This document shows, piece after piece, positions 61,646-64,000 of a stretch of DNA of 64,000 nt (its first letter is position 1; each line of letters begins with the position of its first letter). The notes beneath the pieces are model-generated. The model was not told the origin of the DNA and made no database searches. It saw only the letters and a program-made list of their open reading frames with translations. The position numbers were made by a program, and so were the translations under genes. Source of the stretch: Dyadobacter sp. MSC1_007 (lineage in GTDB: Bacteria > Bacteroidota > Bacteroidia > Cytophagales > Spirosomataceae); NCBI RefSeq assembly GCF_023667495.1, contig NZ_JAMOZL010000011.1:248001-312000 (forward strand). The letters are read 5' to 3'.

Positions 61646-61770
61646 AAAAAATGACGGGGCCCCGTCCCCTTGGTTGCAAGCCCATCCGGCGGTTTAAGGG
61701 GCGGTTGGCTATTGCGGGATCAGCTAAAAAAGCCGGATGACGCAGTGCAGGCTTGCAACCGTCATTTTTT
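61646..61770 (-). promoter_or_regulatory. Structured leader with mutually exclusive hairpins upstream of ardA
   Basis: Three long-range complementary segments: AAAAAATGACGG (61646-61657) with CCGTCATTTTTT (61759-61770); GGTTGCAAGCC (61672-61682) with GGCTTGCAACC (61750-61760); CATCCGGC (61683-61690) with GCCGGATG (61732-61739). Inside the left arm a perfect palindrome GACGGGGCCCCGTC (61653-61666) followed on the minus strand by ATTTTTT forms a terminator-like hairpin, which uses bases also needed by the long-range pairing. The layout resembles an attenuator. Alternatives are a DNA element for transfer or replication, or a double-ended terminator. Confidence 0.55.
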
Positions 61771-61862
61771 GCTTTGTAACTTTCGTTTGCACTGAACGCA
61801 TTGTTTAATGATTTTTATGGGTGATCTCAGCGATCGGGACCACCTTCATACTCACGCCCCCA

Positions 61863-63281
61863 TTAAGTTCTCATTGCGCGCACTCGCTCTTCAAACACTG
61901 CTTCCGCTAATTCAAGCAGACCAGAGACCCGTGAGGAGATCAGTTCAACATCCTTCTTGCTGATTTCATACTGAAGATTGTATCTGGCTTGAAGGTACGC
62001 GTCTTCCAAAAGCTGCAAAAGCCTTTCTTCGTCCGGCGAACCGCCCGGAAAGACTTCATTTAACTGAGGCGCTAACCTATGGTTGAACCTTTTAAGTGAT
62101 CTGATGGAATGGGTGCGCCGTTCGCTTCCATAAAGTGCGATAGCGGTAGCACGAAATGTAGTTTCAGTAGCTTGTTGAAGCATAAACACCGATAACGCGT
62201 GCTCACTTATTTGCCGGTAGTACTCTCCTCCCTCAAAGAACTTTCTGGCTTTGCCCATCCCGGCGACAAAATTGCGAGTTGATTTCTCAATCAATTCTGC
62301 GAGCGTTTCCTGTGGCACTTTCGGTAATGGTGTAGCGCTCCTTTGGTAAACAAGGTGTTCGGAGGCGCATGTCAAAGAAAAATACACTTGCCCGCTAATA
62401 AGCGCCTGATGGATATCCGATAATTTGTGAACTGAGCAGCAGAGCCTTTCATCGCCCGCACTAAATAGCTCAACGATGGACTGGTGTTCTTTGAAGTGCT
62501 TCTGGTTATCGTCAGCAAACACAATCAGAAGGTCCCTATATGACTTCTGCTCCATTGAATCTGGCGCGGGATGCTTTACCTCGAATATTAATAGCGGGTC
62601 GAGCGCTGCAATTAACAGTTCGATAATTGCCTTGCTACCAGTTACTTTCCCAAGGCGGCGTTTTTGGTATGGAATTCCTGCGTCGCGCCTTGAAATCAGG
62701 AAAACGGCTTCAAGAAGTGATTCAAGCAATTCGTACTGAATAATCTCGGCGCATTCGCCGGTGGCTTCGCAAATACTTACCTTGCTTAACCCATACTCTA
62801 CCCAGTCTTCCAGAATCCCTTGCCACTCATCATAGCTGTACACATTAAAAACCCGTTTAATCGCCAAGATTGGCCGTTCTGTCTCAGCAAGCGTTAGCCT
62901 GCGGATCTCGCCACCATACCGGTCGCTAAGCTCTCTTAGACCGCGCATGTGCTGTTTGTCGGCTTCGATCTGCTCCTGGCTAAAAGGCTGAAAATCGACA
63001 GCGACAAGGTCATTTTCCTCATCATCGGCAACATCTAACAACAGCCTGCAGGCTGTTATGATTTTATGCAAATGTCTTTTCAGGCAAAGTACAGTGGACG
63101 GGTCGCCCATAAATGAAAACGGCCTCTCTGTGGTCACAGATTTTAGAAACTCCCACAGTTCGACACGCATGTAGTCCAGATCGGTAGCGTGAAAGAAATC
63201 CGCAATTATGCTGCGAGCATCTGACAATTTCTGCTCATTCGGAATACGATTTTCGCTGGCTGTTGTGTTTTCCGTCTCCAT
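61863..63281 (-). CDS. HEPN-domain protein with decayed nucleotidyltransferase-like region
   Basis: A 472-residue protein (ATG 63281). The C-terminal ~120 residues form a HEPN domain (ALSVFMLQQATETTFRATAI, SIRSLKRFNHRLAPQLNEVF, DEERLLQLLEDAYLQARYNL). The same order occurs in NTase-HEPN proteins common on Bacteroidota mobile elements, where the central NTase normally has a G-S-x-A-x-G motif and paired aspartates. Here the matching stretch (LLIFEVKHPAPDSMEQKSYR then DLLIVF) lacks the motif. The HEPN active site, usually R-x4-6-H, reads RYNLQY without His. The N-terminal ~190 residues are helical and unassigned. It is divergent from the XRE gene with a shared 140-base promoter region. Confidence 0.72.
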   Translation of the reverse strand: METENTTASENRIPNEQKLSDARSIIADFFHATDLDYMRVELWEFLKSVTTERPFSFMGDPSTVLCLKRHLHKIITACRLLLDVADDEENDLVAVDFQPFSQEQIEADKQHMRGLRELSDRYGGEIRRLTLAETERPILAIKRVFNVYSYDEWQGILEDWVEYGLSKVSICEATGECAEIIQYELLESLLEAVFLISRRDAGIPYQKRRLGKVTGSKAIIELLIAALDPLLIFEVKHPAPDSMEQKSYRDLLIVFADDNQKHFKEHQSIVELFSAGDERLCCSVHKLSDIHQALISGQVYFSLTCASEHLVYQRSATPLPKVPQETLAELIEKSTRNFVAGMGKARKFFEGGEYYRQISEHALSVFMLQQATETTFRATAIALYGSERRTHSIRSLKRFNHRLAPQLNEVFPGGSPDEERLLQLLEDAYLQARYNLQYEISKKDVELISSRVSGLLELAEAVFEERVRAMRT

Positions 63282-63421
63282 AGCTTCTCTTTTTTTAGCA
63301 AAAAAGAGGCCCAGACTGAGCGTGCTGAACCATGGCAAGTTGTATCCTACCAGAGAACGTTAGTAAAACACTTTAACGCGACCTGTTGACGTTGGCCCGG
63401 ATATTTCTTTTATTTGTAACC

Positions 63422-63835
63422 ATGAGCACAGCAACAAAACCCAATCATATCGGTTACAAGATCGGCCGGATTCGCGAACTACGGGGTCTGAAGCAGGAAT
63501 ATATCGCCCACCAGCTAAACGTCAGCCAACAAACTATCTCGAAGATTGAGCAAAGTGAAACAATTGATGAAGAGATGCTGAACCAAATCAGCAAGGTTCT
63601 CGGTGTTTCCGCAGAAGGAATTAAAAACTTTAGTGAGGACGCTGTGTTTAACTACTTCAATAACTTTAATGACAATAGTGTTAATCACGGGCCTTTCAAT
63701 AATAACCAATGCACTTTCAATCCACTCGATAAACTTGTAGACCTTTTCGAGGAGCACAAAAAATTGTACGAGCGTTTATTGCAGAGCGAGCGAGAAAAGG
63801 TCGAACTGCTGCAAGCGAAGAAAGACCAGCGCTAG
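63422..63835 (+). CDS. XRE-family transcriptional regulator
   Basis: A 137-residue regulator. The helix-turn-helix is IGYKIGRIRELRGLKQEYIA and HQLNVSQQTISKIEQSETI (about residues 10-45). An asparagine-rich linker (NYFNNFNDNSVNHGPFNNN) and a C-terminal coiled coil (EEHKKLYERLLQSEREKVEL) follow. Proteins of this layout are frequent on Bacteroidota mobile elements and phages. It is transcribed divergently from the HEPN gene and probably controls that intergenic region. ATG 63422 is chosen over an in-frame start at 63386 since only there does the family begin. Confidence 0.88.
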   Translation: MSTATKPNHIGYKIGRIRELRGLKQEYIAHQLNVSQQTISKIEQSETIDEEMLNQISKVLGVSAEGIKNFSEDAVFNYFNNFNDNSVNHGPFNNNQCTFNPLDKLVDLFEEHKKLYERLLQSEREKVELLQAKKDQR

Positions 63836-63862
63836 TCCTGCCAATTGGCAGTTTTTTAGCGT

Positions 63863-64000
63863 TCACAATCTCGGCCCCTTTCGCTGTTTCTGTGTAGGTT
63901 GATCTTCCTCTGGCTGAAATGTAATCCACGGTCTGTGCACAGCCTGGCTAAGGCGCATACTTGTTTCATCCCAATCGAATTTCCTATCAAGTAGTTTGAT
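63863..64000 (-). CDS. C-terminal end of an unidentified mobile-element gene (3' part only)
   Basis: The minus-strand frame is open from the window edge to a TGA at 63863-63865, giving the last 45 residues of a protein (LLDRKFDWDETSMRLSQAVH, then RPWITFQPEEDQPTQKQRKG). The basic tail and the position after the XRE gene fit a mobilisation or conjugation protein, but 45 residues are not enough to name it. The start lies beyond the window. Confidence 0.5.
   Translation of the reverse strand: MKLLDRKFDWDETSMRLSQAVHRPWITFQPEEDQPTQKQRKGPRL

Noticed and set aside
61646..61770. The inverted repeat as ends of an insertion sequence
   Set aside because: The arms are only about 40 bases apart at the inner end, with no transposase and no target-site duplication.

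Overview
The window is Bacteroidota chromosome of Cytophagales type; the gene content most resembles Dyadobacter and its relatives, although the genus is an inference. The evidence is a set of proteins with type IX secretion (T9SS) C-terminal modules, a one-polypeptide hybrid two-component system, a TonB-dependent receptor with a carboxypeptidase-like N-terminal domain, two-component kinases with Reg_prop/Y_Y_Y sensors, weak Shine-Dalgarno signals with several GTG/TTG starts, and -7 boxes of the TAnnTTTG type.

Bases 1-36,240 hold accessory and envelope genes. They run from an RND efflux pump (5' end outside the window) with its outer-membrane factor, through a TylF-like methyltransferase and a polysaccharide flippase, a SnoaL-like protein, a cold-shock protein and a 2OG-Fe(II) oxygenase, to a 2,415-residue secreted repeat protein. 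After two small genes come a secreted small protein, a hybrid two-component regulator, an O-methyltransferase, a shorter paralogue of the giant repeat protein and a UbiG-like methyltransferase. Then follow a membrane protein, a siderophore-type TonB receptor, a sulfatase with a divergent AraC regulator, a Tat-type amidohydrolase, a secreted metallophosphoesterase and an ABM-domain monooxygenase. Two broken genes at 35.4-36.2 kb mark a deletion between a formerly divergent hydrolase/ArsR pair.

Bases 36,240-50,130 are mostly core genes: tRNA-Thr, a DUF349 protein, pdxH, gltA, miaA, an outer-membrane barrel, an Ada-type alkyltransferase, a Gfo/Idh/MocA oxidoreductase, a VF530-type protein, a DnaJ-like cochaperone, a DEAD-box helicase, a CHRD lipoprotein and a TPR/SH3 membrane protein. 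A 37-residue lysine-rich protein lies at 45.0-45.1 kb.

From 50,195 to the right edge the window looks like an integrative element inserted next to tRNA-Lys(TTT). A degenerate tRNA-Lys copy lies just upstream. A cluster of 10-bp repeats sits between the intact tRNA and a tyrosine recombinase of the Bacteroidota type, and the 3' relic of a second recombinase follows. The probable cargo is a pair of secreted proteins (S74-chaperone type and T9SS type) and a sensor kinase placed between two LuxR-type response regulators. Next come typical Bacteroidota mobile-element genes: a small DNA-binding pair with ATGA coupling, an ArdA antirestriction protein behind a leader that can form competing hairpins, a HEPN protein with a decayed nucleotidyltransferase region, an XRE regulator, and the tail of one more gene. 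No second attachment site was recognised, so the element probably continues past 64,000.

No CRISPR array, rRNA or insertion sequence was seen. The strongest candidates for something new are the giant repeat-protein pair, which combines an autotransporter-like passenger end with a T9SS tail, and the structured leader of ardA. The kinase with two regulators carried beside secreted surface proteins on the element is a third candidate.
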